Assembly: GCF_000189635.1 (NCBI RefSeq)
Contig: NW_002476420.1
Location: 250,683 to 314,682, forward strand
Reading direction: 5' to 3'
DNA length: 64,000 bases
Origin: Tetrahymena thermophila SB210
Taxonomy: Eukaryota; Ciliophora; Oligohymenophorea; Hymenostomatida; Tetrahymenidae
The translations under genes and the position numbers were made by a program. Of this stretch, positions 24,291 through 35,914 are shown one piece after another. Below the pieces are notes generated by a model. It saw only the letters and a list, made by a program, of their open reading frames with translations, was not told where the DNA came from and ran no database searches. The stretch's first letter is position 1, and each line of letters opens with the position of its first letter.

Positions 24291-25917
24291 AAATTATCCA
24301 ATAAGTATTTTTGTTTCATCTTCTCAAAATAAAAATGAAAAAATAAATCTTGTAGAAAAAATAAAATAAATTTAATTTAATAAAATAAGAAATAATTTCT
24401 CATAAAGTTTGATATGAATTTCAATATGGTAATAATATCCTCAAATTCTTGGTATCTATAAATTCAATTAATTAATCAGCCAATCAATAAATCAATAAAT
24501 CATTAATGTTGTAAATAACAATCATCTCAAACAATAATATGGAATTCATTTAATATATTAAAAAATATTATAAAGTTTTTAATAATAACCAACCAACCAA
24601 ATTAAATTACACTGAAAATAAGATAAAGTAATTAAAAATCATTAATGTAAATATTTCTCTTTAGTCTATCTCTCTATCTATTTGTCTATGTCTCTATGCA
24701 TGTCAATTTTATATGTCTTTATATATCTATGTTATGTTTATAACTTTAATAACATTTAATTTTAAAATGGCTTAAAAAAATTATTACTATCACAATAAAA
24801 TTTAATAATTTTATTACATAAGTGTGAAGGGTATTAAATCAGGAATTTTTAAAAATTAATTTCTTTTTTATATTTTTTTTAAAAAAAAAACATAGTATCA
24901 CCATCACCACTGTAAAATATACTTTTTAGTTATTAATATTGTAATTTATATTTATCATGCATTAATTAATTTATTTATTTATTTTCGTCTATTTATTTAT
25001 TTATTTATCTATTTATTTATCTCAACTTAAGAAGAAAGAGTGGGAGGGAAATTCTTTAGTTTTAAATAATTACAAAAACACTTGCCTATACTATCCCATC
25101 CTATCCATGTATGAATTTAATCTAATTTAATTGAATAAAAACATTTAAGATAATAAAAATGTTTATAATACATAAAACTTAATTAACTAATGTATTTTTT
25201 TATTAATTTACTGCATGCTATTTGATAAAAACTCCTTTTTTACTTAAATATATACTTCAAATAAGAATAAATTATCTTTCAACTTAAAGCATGGTGTATG
25301 AATTTAAATAAATCTCCATTAAAAATACTATAGATAGAATTATATATATCAAATATTTTTTCTATTTTATTATCGATCTTAGTTTTGATAAAGGTTATTT
25401 TTAATTCTAACTCTCTAATTTGTATTTTTAATTTATTTTTAGCTTAACAAGCCTTATAATTTTTATAATAAATAAAAAAAGTCAATTCTTTAAATAAAAA
25501 TGAATTTTCACATAGAAGCTTTACAGAGAGATTCAAAATATAAAAAAAAATAGTATTTATTTTATAAAAATATAACATAAAGTTACCAAAATTAATATAT
25601 ATATTTTATGTTTTTTTGTAATTAATTTTTTATTATTATTAAAAAAATTAATAGAAAATAGTATTCAAAACATTGTTATTTCAGATATTTTACGATAATT
25701 AGACTCCATTTTTAAAATAAATTTTAAATTTATCACTTTTTAAATTTGATTAAATTTTAAATTGATTAATCAAATAAAACTAATTAACATGATAATGAAT
25801 GAATTTATTTTTAGGAGAGAAAATTTTAAAAGTAAATGAGTGTATTATAAAATAAGTAATAATTTTTATTTATATATGTATTTATTATATTATAAAGTCA
25901 AAAATATTTTAAATAAT
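24291..25917. other. convergent intergenic region, AT-rich
   Basis: 1.6 kb tail-to-tail spacer. It contains short CTAT/TCTA runs near 24660-24730 and a TTTA tract near 24970-25020. No gene is seen. Confidence 0.5.
24968..25021. repeat. TTTA microsatellite
   Basis: Runs of TTTA/ATTT units, interrupted by a TTCGTC and by TCTA units. Confidence 0.7.
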
Positions 25918-28017
25918 TCAGTTTGTGTGATCTAAGTATAAATCGTATAGCACTTAACATGGATGCTAAAAGAGCAAAGGTGAAATGTTTTTGTTGTATG
26001 CTATCATCTTAAGCAAGGATATAGTTTTAGAGTTTATTATTTTATTTATAACAGTAAGATAATCTTATTTTCTATTATAAGGTAGTGGTAACTACTAAAC
26101 AAGATCTATTGGTTTGAGAGTAATTTTAGAGTATGGATCAAGCTCTTTGTTTATTACGTTGTAGAGCAACATTAATTGTATAAATGTATCAGAGTTTCTT
26201 TTGTAACAGGAGTCGATCTGGATACTCTTGGAAAAAGGAATGATGTATCTTTCTATAAAGAGCATTAAATTTCCATCATATTTATTGATGAGGACATTAA
26301 TGTGACCATATTAGTTCCATATTTTTATTTGATTGGATATCAAAAAGGTAATTTCAGACCTTTTATATCTAACTATTTCAGATAAAACACAACGCATATC
26401 TGGGTTCATTTCGAACTCTGAAATATTAGACTCTGTGAAAAAGGTTATCTTGTACTAGTTATGTTCAATCTTTGAGTTTAAAATTTCTTTGATTTTTATT
26501 TCTTTCATTTTTTGTAAGTTTCTAGTTTTGTTAAAGTCGAGTTAAATGGGACTATGATTAGAGTTAAATGATTTTTGTAAGTCGAATATGTTTGGCTTCT
26601 AATCATCTTCATTTATGTTTTCATCTAATCCTTATTCTAATGGATATTTCTACTTTTCTAGTTAGCTTTCATTATTTTTTGGTTTATTGGATTACTGACT
26701 CATTTTATCTTCTTCTATAAAACAAGTTGTGCCCTAGAATGTCTTCAGTCTCACTATAATTGCTTTCGGTTTCAAATAGATATTAACTTTTATAAGAATG
26801 ACTCCAAAACGGAGTAAAGCAAGGAAGGAAACGATTGCAATTATAGCAATGATCTGAGAGTTAGATATAGATTTATTTTCTTCATAGTAAACAAGAAGGA
26901 CAGTTAGCTAAACAGAAAAAATAAATACCTACTTGAAAATATCTGTTTTGTAGAAGTAGCCGATTTTATTGAAGAAGTACTCTTTGTGCTTTAGGCCTAT
27001 GTAGTGATTGGTAGAGTAGCCTAAGAATATCAATTCAAAAACACTGTACGAAGATGAGTCAAATAGACTGTTTATTTATATAGTAATTGAGGTGGCATAG
27101 ATGGTGCAGGCAGACAAGAAAAATACAGAGAAGTAAGGTAAAATATCCTAAACATGTGTAAAGACATAATAAAAGGAGACGCTGTGAACACATTTTAATG
27201 TTATTTCACCAATTAAATATAATGTATCCTTTAGTGAAAGATGAGACTGTCTGTAAAACAAATAAACTACTGCAAAATGAAAGTTGATCCAGATGTTTAA
27301 CATAACTAAGAGTGGAATATAAGCAACTATGATGTAAAAAAGTGTTTGATTGAAATTATATGTATTCGTAAGCATCATTATCAATACACACATTCTCAAA
27401 TTTAGGTAAACTTATCGGAATTTAACAAAAGAGTAAAATGCTTATATACTTTAGCGTATTATGAATCTTCCTCTATTTTCGTAAATTACTTCATCATAGT
27501 CAATCATTTTAGAATTATACTCTTAAAGCTTTTTGCACAGACTTAGGGCATAAAAGCCATCTAACTATAGCAGACTCCAGATAGGGCAAAGTTCGATAGA
27601 GCAATTAGAAAAACTGCTTCTCGAGGCTATTCCATATCTCAATAGTTTTTATTACTTTGAATAGAATTATTCAGCTTCTTTTCTAACATAACAAGACATG
27701 GTGAATCTCATGAAAATCTCTAGCGAACTAATCACCAAAAAGAATAAAGTGAAGTGGGAAAAGATCTCAAACTATCCGCTTTAGGTTTGAGATATGTAGA
27801 TAAAAGCTATTAAGGCTAGTGATAAAAAAATCTCTAAATTAAGAACCCATATCAACAATTTCGTTTACAAATAATTCAATTTATTGACTATTTTTATTTG
27901 GTATTCATGGGCAAAACCTTGAAGCATATCTTGCTAATTAACGTTCCCGCTCTCTTCTGTGAGCAAAGACTCATTATCATATTATTGTTATAGCTAGTCT
28001 TGGTTTTATAGCTACAT
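25918..28017 (-). CDS. multi-pass membrane protein, tandem paralogue 1 of 3
   Basis: Intronless frame of 699 codons, ATG 28017 to TGA 25918, and the first of three homologous neighbours. A hydrophilic N-terminus holds the family motif SLLTEE...LQGFAHEYQIKIVNKLNY. Hydrophobic spans follow: LLIWVLNLEIFLSLALIAFI, then HFTLFFLVISSLEIFMRF, then LRMCVLIMML, YIIVAYIPLLVMLNIWINFH, LYLIGEITLKCVHSVSFYYV and YFSVFFLSACTIYATSITI, with about three more to residue 440. The signature after the spans is FLGYSTNHYIGLKHKEYFFNKIGY. The last 250 residues are cytoplasmic in character. They carry blocks shared with the other copies: ITFLISNQIKIWNQYGHINV, PFSKSIQIDSCYKRNSD and a C-terminal CQVLYDL. I recognise no named family and assign no function. 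It is the most diverged of the three copies. Confidence 0.85.
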
Positions 28018-29683
28018 TTTATTTTATTCCTATTGTTATATTTTATAATTAATTTATGTATTAAATAGTGCTTTTTTATCAATATTTTTTAGCTAATTTT
28101 TTTTTAATGAAGTGATGAATAACTTTTTAATTTGCTTTAAAATATACAAATTTTCACATTATAAACAAATTTTGAGAGAAGCTTTAATTGTAATTAAAAT
28201 TAATACTTTTGTTTACTCATTATTTTTTTTTGATGATGTAATAAGTAGTAATTAAATTAATACAAAGTATGTCTTAAGATCGATCATTAATTAGCTAGCT
28301 ATCTTATCTATTGAGGGATTAGAATAATTTGCTTTCAATCTTACTATCTATCTAACTAACTATATATATATATTTATATTTTATAAAATTAATTTAAATA
28401 TTTATCTTGAATCATTCGCTGCAAAAGTTAATAAAATTATAGACGTAAGTAAAATCGAATCAAATTTATTGAAAAACTTTTCTAATAATAAAGTAATTCT
28501 TCTTTTCTATTTTAGAAATTTTTCAAAAAATCGAGTCTACATTCAACTAGTTTGAAATTGCTAAATCATTTATTCATAATAGATCTAAAAGATGTATTTA
28601 ATATTTGAATAGCATAGTTATAATTCTAAATCTTTAAGTAATCAGTTGCTTACGATACATTTTTGGAAATAAATATTTGAAATTTATTACTATTTATTTA
28701 TATAATTAAATAATTGAAGTTGCTAAAAGAAATAAGTAATGACTATTATCTATTTTAGGTGCCCATTATTATAGATCATAATAAAGATAGATAATTATTA
28801 ATATCTAAACGCAAACTATAAAATATGCTAATTTTTTCATTGATTTCAAAAACCTAAGTGTTTCTGTAAAAAGAATGTCTAATACATACAAATCAAAAAC
28901 CCTTTTAATGAATAAATGAATGGACGGAATTTATTAAAAATATTATGAAAAAAAAAAAATAATTAAATTTATATTTGTGATGAAACAACAATTGTTTTTG
29001 AAAATAATAAAAATTTTACTTGATTGTTTTTATTTAATTAAAAAAAAAACAAAAAGTAATTTAGAATCTTTAATGTTACAAATTATATTTAAATTTTTAC
29101 ACACCTTCAATAATTTTTTCTAGCCATTTGTTTTTGACTGATATTTATCTTGCCTTTATAATCAATCAAAATAAATTGAAAAGAGAATAATATAATATCT
29201 CACAAATTAATAAATAAACCATTAAAAAAAGAAATGAACCTTGTTATTTAAATAATTGTTAATAATTTATTTATTTATTTAGTTGTAAGAATAATTTAAA
29301 TAAAATGTTAAATTTTGAAAAATAAACAAATAAATTGATATTATTTACTTAAATTCTACTAAGAGAAAATAAATAAAATTTATTAAAATGCAAATAAATT
29401 TTATTTTTGATACATTTAAAATTTTAATTTTACTCTGAGTAAATGTTTAATCTTTTGATAGGTTTTTATACAATTAAGAAAGAAAATAAAATCATGATTA
29501 AATTTAAAGCCTTTATTTAATCTATGTATCAATCATAAATTATTATTTTATTATTTTTAGATGAAAAATGTTTATTATTATTATTTAATTTATTTATTAA
29601 ACTATGAAGATACAATAAATATTTTTAGCATGCATAATTTTGTTAGATAAATTGGTAAAGTTTTAGAATTAATCTTCCATTTT
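28018..29683. other. intergenic spacer between paralogues 1 and 2
   Basis: 1.7 kb, AT-rich, with GATA/TCTA-like words near 28300-28370. It should hold the promoter of paralogue 1 and the 3' end of paralogue 2. No gene is seen. Confidence 0.5.
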
Positions 29684-31783
29684 TCAATCGATTTAGGCTA
29701 AGTCATATAATACATAGCAGGAACTTTAGTAAAGATATTGAGAAACAATACGATTCATAATTATTATTTTTAGGATTGTGATCATTTTGGAGTTAATTAC
29801 GTTTCTAATAGCTTTGAGTTAATTGTTTTTTTAATGACGATTAACTGGGAGCTTGCTAATCATATCTTAGGGTTAGAGTGTTATTTTGGTATTTACATCA
29901 AATTCTTTATTAATAGTATTATATAAAAGAATCAACTATATGTATATATCTGAATTATGTTCATAGCAAGAGTCTATTTATATACTCCCTGCATCTGGAA
30001 TGATAAATCTCTCTATGAAAAGCATGAGCTCTTTATTATATCTATGGATAAGTACATTGATGTGTCCATATTAATTAAAAATCTTTATTTAATTTGAGAT
30101 TAAGAAAATGAGTTCTGTTTTTTTGTATTTAATCAGTTCACTCAGAATAAGTTGGAGCTCTTGGGTTTATTCGAACTCATAAATATCCTGATCTGAATAG
30201 AATGTTAATTTATAAGGAGATAGCTCGAGCTTTTAAGTTATTAATTTTTAAATCAACAGTCTTCTTTGGTTATTTTTAGATTAGCACTTATTTAATTAAG
30301 GAATTTATGACGTAGGACAGGTATTTAAATCTTTTTCTGTTGCAGAATTTACTTCACTTTTCAATTCACTCTCATATTATTATTATTGCTAAAGTTAAAT
30401 CTCCTACTATTACTACCATAATTCTCTTAAGTTATTTGGAGCAGGATTCAAAGTTTATGGAGAAGTAATGGTTTCTTCTATAAAATGTGGTACGCCAGAA
30501 AAAGTTTTGAGACGAATTAGAATTTATTTTGGCTTTAGATAGTAAGTGATCTTGAATAAAGTCATTGATACTCTAATTATAAAAAGAGCAGATATCAAAC
30601 CTATGACGAATTACTCATGAATGTTAAATTCAGGTAAATTTGAATAGTAATAATATAAAATAATAGCAAGCTGAATTATAAAAATAATAAACTGCTTTAG
30701 CAAATCTTTTTTATAAGTGTATGCTACATTTTTGACGAAGTACTCTCTGTGCTTTAAACCAATATAGTAGTTTACTGAATATCCTAAAAAAACCATATCA
30801 AAAATTCCTTGATATTAGGCATCAAAATTAGTATTTAGCTATATTGTAATTGTTGCTCCCATTATTGAGCAAATACAGATAAAAGCAGAAGAGAAAATAA
30901 TGTAAACACCGTCTAAGTGAGTCAACAAGTAGAGAAACATCAAACTATGTGAGCATTTAATTGAAATTTCACATATTAATATCACAAAATCTCTTAATGA
31001 TAAAATAAATGAGCGACAAAATAAATACACAACAGCAATATGGTAATTAAACCAAATATTGAGCAAGGTTAAAAAACTAATGTAAATAACGAGAACTACT
31101 ATTTCAGAAGAGTTTTTCCCATAAATATTATTGAGCAGAAGCAAAAAAATACAAATTTTTAAGGTAACATACAATTATCTAAATCTCATATATGAATAAA
31201 TTGCTTGGATTGATTAATGACAAACTTATTATTCCTTGATTTAGTTTTGATTTGATTCGTATTCCAAAATTCTTTAGGTATATTCTTGCAGTTTGCGAGA
31301 TAAACACTGAATATAAAATATCTCTAATTGTAATATTCCCCACAAGCAAATTAGCTCCTTATTTTGATCCTGTCCAATAGTTTAACTTAAGTTCTTTTTT
31401 TTATGAATCAAGTGGTTTATATTTATGTCATCATAAAATTGATGTGCTTCCCTTTTTAAGTTGAAGGTTAGGTTGATTTTAAGAACTATTTCAACCATTA
31501 AAACTGTCATTATGACATAAGGAAAAAATTAATAGACTTCAAACAAATTATTAGCAGCTGTCAATTCTAAATACCCAAAAAGAATAATTGATAAATATGC
31601 CTCTAAAGACATAACCATGAGCATAATTCTAGTTTCCTTCTAGTTTAATTTTCTTATAATCATGACTTAATACTCCTATACAAATCCTGGCAATCTTTCT
31701 GAGTTAGCTAACATAGTGTCTTTTTCGGTGAGCAATTGCTCACGATCATTGTTATGCAATTCTACTAGATTAACTTAATGCAT
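29684..31783 (-). CDS. multi-pass membrane protein, tandem paralogue 2 of 3
   Basis: Intronless frame of 699 codons, ATG 31783 to TGA 29684. It shares the family plan in full: an N-terminal EQLLTEKD...LPGFVQEYQ block, TM spans including IILFGYLELTAANNLFEVYQ and VILVIYISFLTLLNIWFNYH-type segments, the FLGYSVNYYIGLKHREYFVK signature, IRLKTFSGVPHFIEETITSP, KTELIFLISNQIKIFNQYG, DAGSIQIDSCYEHNSD, and the ending CYVLYDLAQID. It is clearly closer to paralogue 3 than to paralogue 1 (for example GLKHREYFVK and FSG-PHFIEET are nearly identical). A Q-rich insert lies around residues 455-480 (run of TAA/TAG/CAA codons). Function is unknown. The conserved soluble C-terminal third suggests a shared cytoplasmic activity or partner. 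Confidence 0.86.
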
Positions 31784-33847
31784 TTCTTATTTATTTAGCT
31801 TTAAATAACTAATCTATGTATGGAAATTTAACTTTTAGAAACTAAAAGTTTATATTATGTTGCTATATTTGTTTTAAAATATCGAAATTATACTAAAAAT
31901 GATTTATATTGATTTATTTATTTATTTACTCTTTTTTATAAGCTTAGTTATTTTTTTTAATTATTTATTTTTGATCAAAGTTGAGCTTTCTTATGCATCT
32001 ATTTAAAGAAATAACAAATCTTTATAATAGAACTACTTTTACTGATAAACATAGAATTAATTATATCAAAATAAATCCTAATTTTTTCACTTATATTTAA
32101 TTATTATCTTAGAAAAATATGTTAGGTCTTAACTACCTTGGCCTTATCATATTTTTTTTAAACTAAGTTAATATTTTTTGTAGTATTTATTTATTTGCGT
32201 TTAGCAAATAATTTAAGAAAGTAAGTAAGAAATTTAATTTATGCAATACAAAAATTGCTTATAATAATATATTATATAATTAACTACTGCTATTTTTCTA
32301 TGCTCGATAATCAAATATTTACTTAGTAATACAATTAATTTTCTATTTTTTAGACTAAACAAGGTAAATTGTTGTTCTTAAATGTGATACCCACTAATTT
32401 TTAAAGTATATAAAATAAATTTATTTGCTGAACTTTTTCTTCAAGTTTAATTTAAAATTTCATCTTTAGTATTACTTAGTTATCTAAGAGTTACGTTTTT
32501 TTATAAATATCTTTTACTTTAAAAAAGCAAAACTCTAAATGAAAATTTACATTTTTTGCCAGAAGAAAATTAGAGGATTACATTAAAACCAAATATATAA
32601 ATTAATTGTATTCTTCCTAAAAAATATTAAGATCTCCTACCTTAAATTATTCAAAAGTCAATCAAAAGCCTTTTTATTCTATAGAAAAGATTTTAAAAAT
32701 ATATCTTAAATTAAAAAATCATACTTAAAATAGAAGCACTTATGTCTATTTCTTAAAACTTCATTTTCTTGTAATTCAAAAACATACAATCATGTTGTAT
32801 TTTCAAATAAAAATAATTTAAAATTAAAGGTTTCAGGGTCATTCCTTTTTTCTTTTTAGGCTATTGGCATTGAGTATCCCCAGTTATCTTTTAGTAATTA
32901 AAAGATTATTCAGTTTATACTTATTTAATATTACATACTTACTTTCTTTTTTTCCCCTGATTAAAAAATAATTATTTAAGTAAATAAATGTGTTTGGATT
33001 ATCCAGTGATATTCAATGAAATTAATTTTTTAAGAGATAAAATTAATTTTGATAATTAAACTATTTTATTTTTAAATTTTACCAAATTATTTTTGGCAAT
33101 CTAATTTTATTTAAACATACAACAAAATGAATGAAATGATATTTGATTAGTAATCTTAGAGAAGTAGTTCATAAAAATTAATTAATCACAAATAAGGTAA
33201 ATTAATCAAATACACACGCATGATAAAATGATATGCAATAAAAGTTAATAAAATTGATTTAGAAATATTTTTTCATAAAAATACTTTGAATTAGTAAATA
33301 ATTTAATTAGTAGGCTTCTTTCAGACATACATAGATTTATTTTAATTAATGAAAAATCTAGGTCAATAAATAAAAATATATATTTTTATAAAATCAAAAT
33401 TCACAATTAAACAAAGTTTTATAATTTGTTGCTTTCAAAAAAAAGATAATTATTAATATTTTAATTTATAAAATTTGATAATGAATTAAAAAATTTTTTT
33501 ATTAATCAATCAATAATTATGAAATGCTATTAATATATTTATTTTTTTAAAAACTAATAGCTTAATTTATAAAATCAACAAATCTTTTATCAATATAAAT
33601 CTTTTGACAAAAATAACAATTTATATGAGCTAATTAATTACAGTTTAGTTAAAAAAAATATTTTTTGATAATTAAATAATAAATTTTATGGTGAGAAAAG
33701 ATAAGAATTAATTATAAAGTAGAGAAAAATAAAAACTAAAAGATTAATGAGAATAATTAGTTTGGTTTATGTGAAGTTTATTCTATTTTTTAATTTAAAT
33801 TAATTAATAATAAAATTTTTATTTTTTGAATTTTAGAATAGCATTTT
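31784..33847. other. intergenic spacer between paralogues 2 and 3
   Basis: 2.1 kb of AT-rich sequence. A slightly GC-richer patch lies near 32830-32900. No protein gene, RNA gene or clear repeat was found. Confidence 0.5.
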
Positions 33848-35914
33848 TCAATCAATATTTGCTAAGTCAAAAAGCACATAGCATGGATTTATTAGCAAAG
33901 AGGGAGAAATATAATTATTCATAGCTATTATTTTAAGCATGGTTATGATTTTAGAGTTAGTGAGATTTTTTATTACTTTTTAATATTTTGTTTTTTAATT
34001 TTGAGTTATTGGAAGCTTATTTAGCATGTCTTAGGGCTAAAGAATCATTTTAGTGTTTAAATTAAATTCTTTGTCAATTGTATTGTAGAGAAGCATTAAT
34101 TAAATAAATACATCAGAGTTATTTTAATAGCAGGAATCAATTTAAATGCTTTGTGCTTCTGGCATCAAGTAACTTTCTATAAACTCTATTAGCTCCTTGT
34201 TATACCTGTGGATGAGTACGTTTATGTGTCCGTACTAGTTTAATATTTTAATTTAGTTAGAAATCAGAAAGATAAATTCAGTCTTTTTGTATTTAATTAG
34301 CTCGCTTAACATGAATTTTAGCTCACGACTTTACACTAATTCGTAAATGCCTTATTCAGAGTAGAAGGTTAATTTGTAGGGAGATAGCTCTAATTTAGAA
34401 ATGATTTTATCTTTGATCATCTTTTCGCGTTGAAGTCTGAGAGCTTTTTCTTTATTTTACTATATTAGCTCTTGCTCCACATCTTTTATTATTATGCTGC
34501 AACAGTTCAAACTGCTTGCAGATCCAAATTATTGTTGTTATTTTATTAGAATTGTGTTATTGTTAGGGATAAAGTTTAAAGATTAAGGAGATTTAAGGGT
34601 TTCTTCTATGAAATGAGGAATTCCAGAAAAAGTTTTCAGACGTATTAATACTTACTTTGGCTTAAGGTAGTATGAAATTTTGAAGATAGTCATGCAAACT
34701 CTAAATAGGGATAACACAGAAGATAATCCTATTATAATCTCTTACTATAATCTTAATCCCGCTATATTAGTTTCATAATAATCAATAATGATTGCAATCT
34801 GTATACATAAAATAACTATTTGCTTTAATAGATCTATTTTATACTGATAACCTACTTTTTTAACAAAATATTCTCTATGCTTTAAACCTACATAATAGTT
34901 CACAGAGAACCCTAAGAAGAGCATATCAAAGACTCCTTGCTATTGATCATCAAATTCATTGTTCATCTAAACAGTAGTTGCTGCTGCTAGTATGGAACAA
35001 ACGCTGATAAAAATAGATGAAACAATAATTTTTACGCCACTAATATGAGTAATGAGATAGAGAAACATTGCGCTATGCAAACATTTAATGCTGATTTCAG
35101 CGATCAAACTAAGAAAATCGCTCTTAGAAAGTATTGAAGCTCTACAAAACAAGTACACTACAGCAAAGTGGTAGTTTACCCAGGTATTTAGCACTGTTAA
35201 ATATGCAATATATAAGCATAGAACTAAAGCCTATATGCAATATTCTGGGTAGTTGTTTAGTAATAATAGAAATATGCTTAGCTTCATCATAATGTATAAT
35301 TATCTAAACTTGATATAGGAATACATTTACTAAATTGATTAATGGAGGGATTCCTATTCTCTCATTTGATTTTACTCGTTTTCATATTCTACTTCATTCA
35401 AAGTAAATTCAACCAAGCTCTATAAAAGATTGTTGATGTATAGTATTTCTAACTGAAACAAGCCATGCAACCAAGAAAAGGAGAAGCTACAGCAAAAATT
35501 CATCTTGGAATCGTTTTTGTTCTTTTTATTATTCTTATTCTTAACAGTGTTAATGTTGGTATAAAATAAAATTGCTTCTCTCCTTATGTTAAAGTTAATA
35601 CTTATCTTGAGGATTATTTCTACTAGCAAAACTGTCATAAGCACATAAGGAAAGAATGTATAAACTTCATAGAAATTATCATTATCTGTAAGATACAAAT
35701 ACAAAACTAGTCCTATAGAAAGGTAAAATTCAAGTGTCATAAAGATCAGCATGAATTTAGTCTGTTTAAAATTGAGTTTGTTAACTATCTTACAATGATA
35801 TTCTTATGTAAATCCTGGTAGTCTGTCTTAATTATCCAGCTTAATATCTCTCTCAGTTAACAATTAATCATTATCATTATGACTAATTTCAATAGGATTA
35901 TTAACTTAATTCAT
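33848..35914 (-). CDS. multi-pass membrane protein, tandem paralogue 3 of 3
   Basis: Intronless frame of 688 codons, ATG 35914 to TGA 33848. The N-terminus is DNDQLLTERD...RLPGFTQEYHCKIVNKLNF. TM spans include FMLIFMTLEFYLSIGLVLYL, FFPYVLMTVLLVEIILKISI, ALVLCLYIAYLTVLNTWVNY, HFAVVYLFCRASIL, FLSLIAEISIKCLHSAMFLY and KIIVSSIFISVCSILAAATT, then the FLGFSVNYYVGLKHREYFVK signature and two further spans. A K/N-rich insert (KNKNNKKNKND) near residue 130 and a cysteine pair (NFCCSF) lie between TM2 and TM3. The C-terminal third has KLELSPYKLTFYSEQGIYEL, TEFIFLISNQIKILNQYGHI and the ending CYVLFDLANID. It is the newest-looking pair with paralogue 2. Function is unknown. Confidence 0.86.

Noticed and set aside
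27894..28082. Minus-strand frame of 62 codons
   Set aside because: Wrong frame over the N-terminus of membrane paralogue 1; the frame with the SLLTEE motif is the one conserved in the other two copies.
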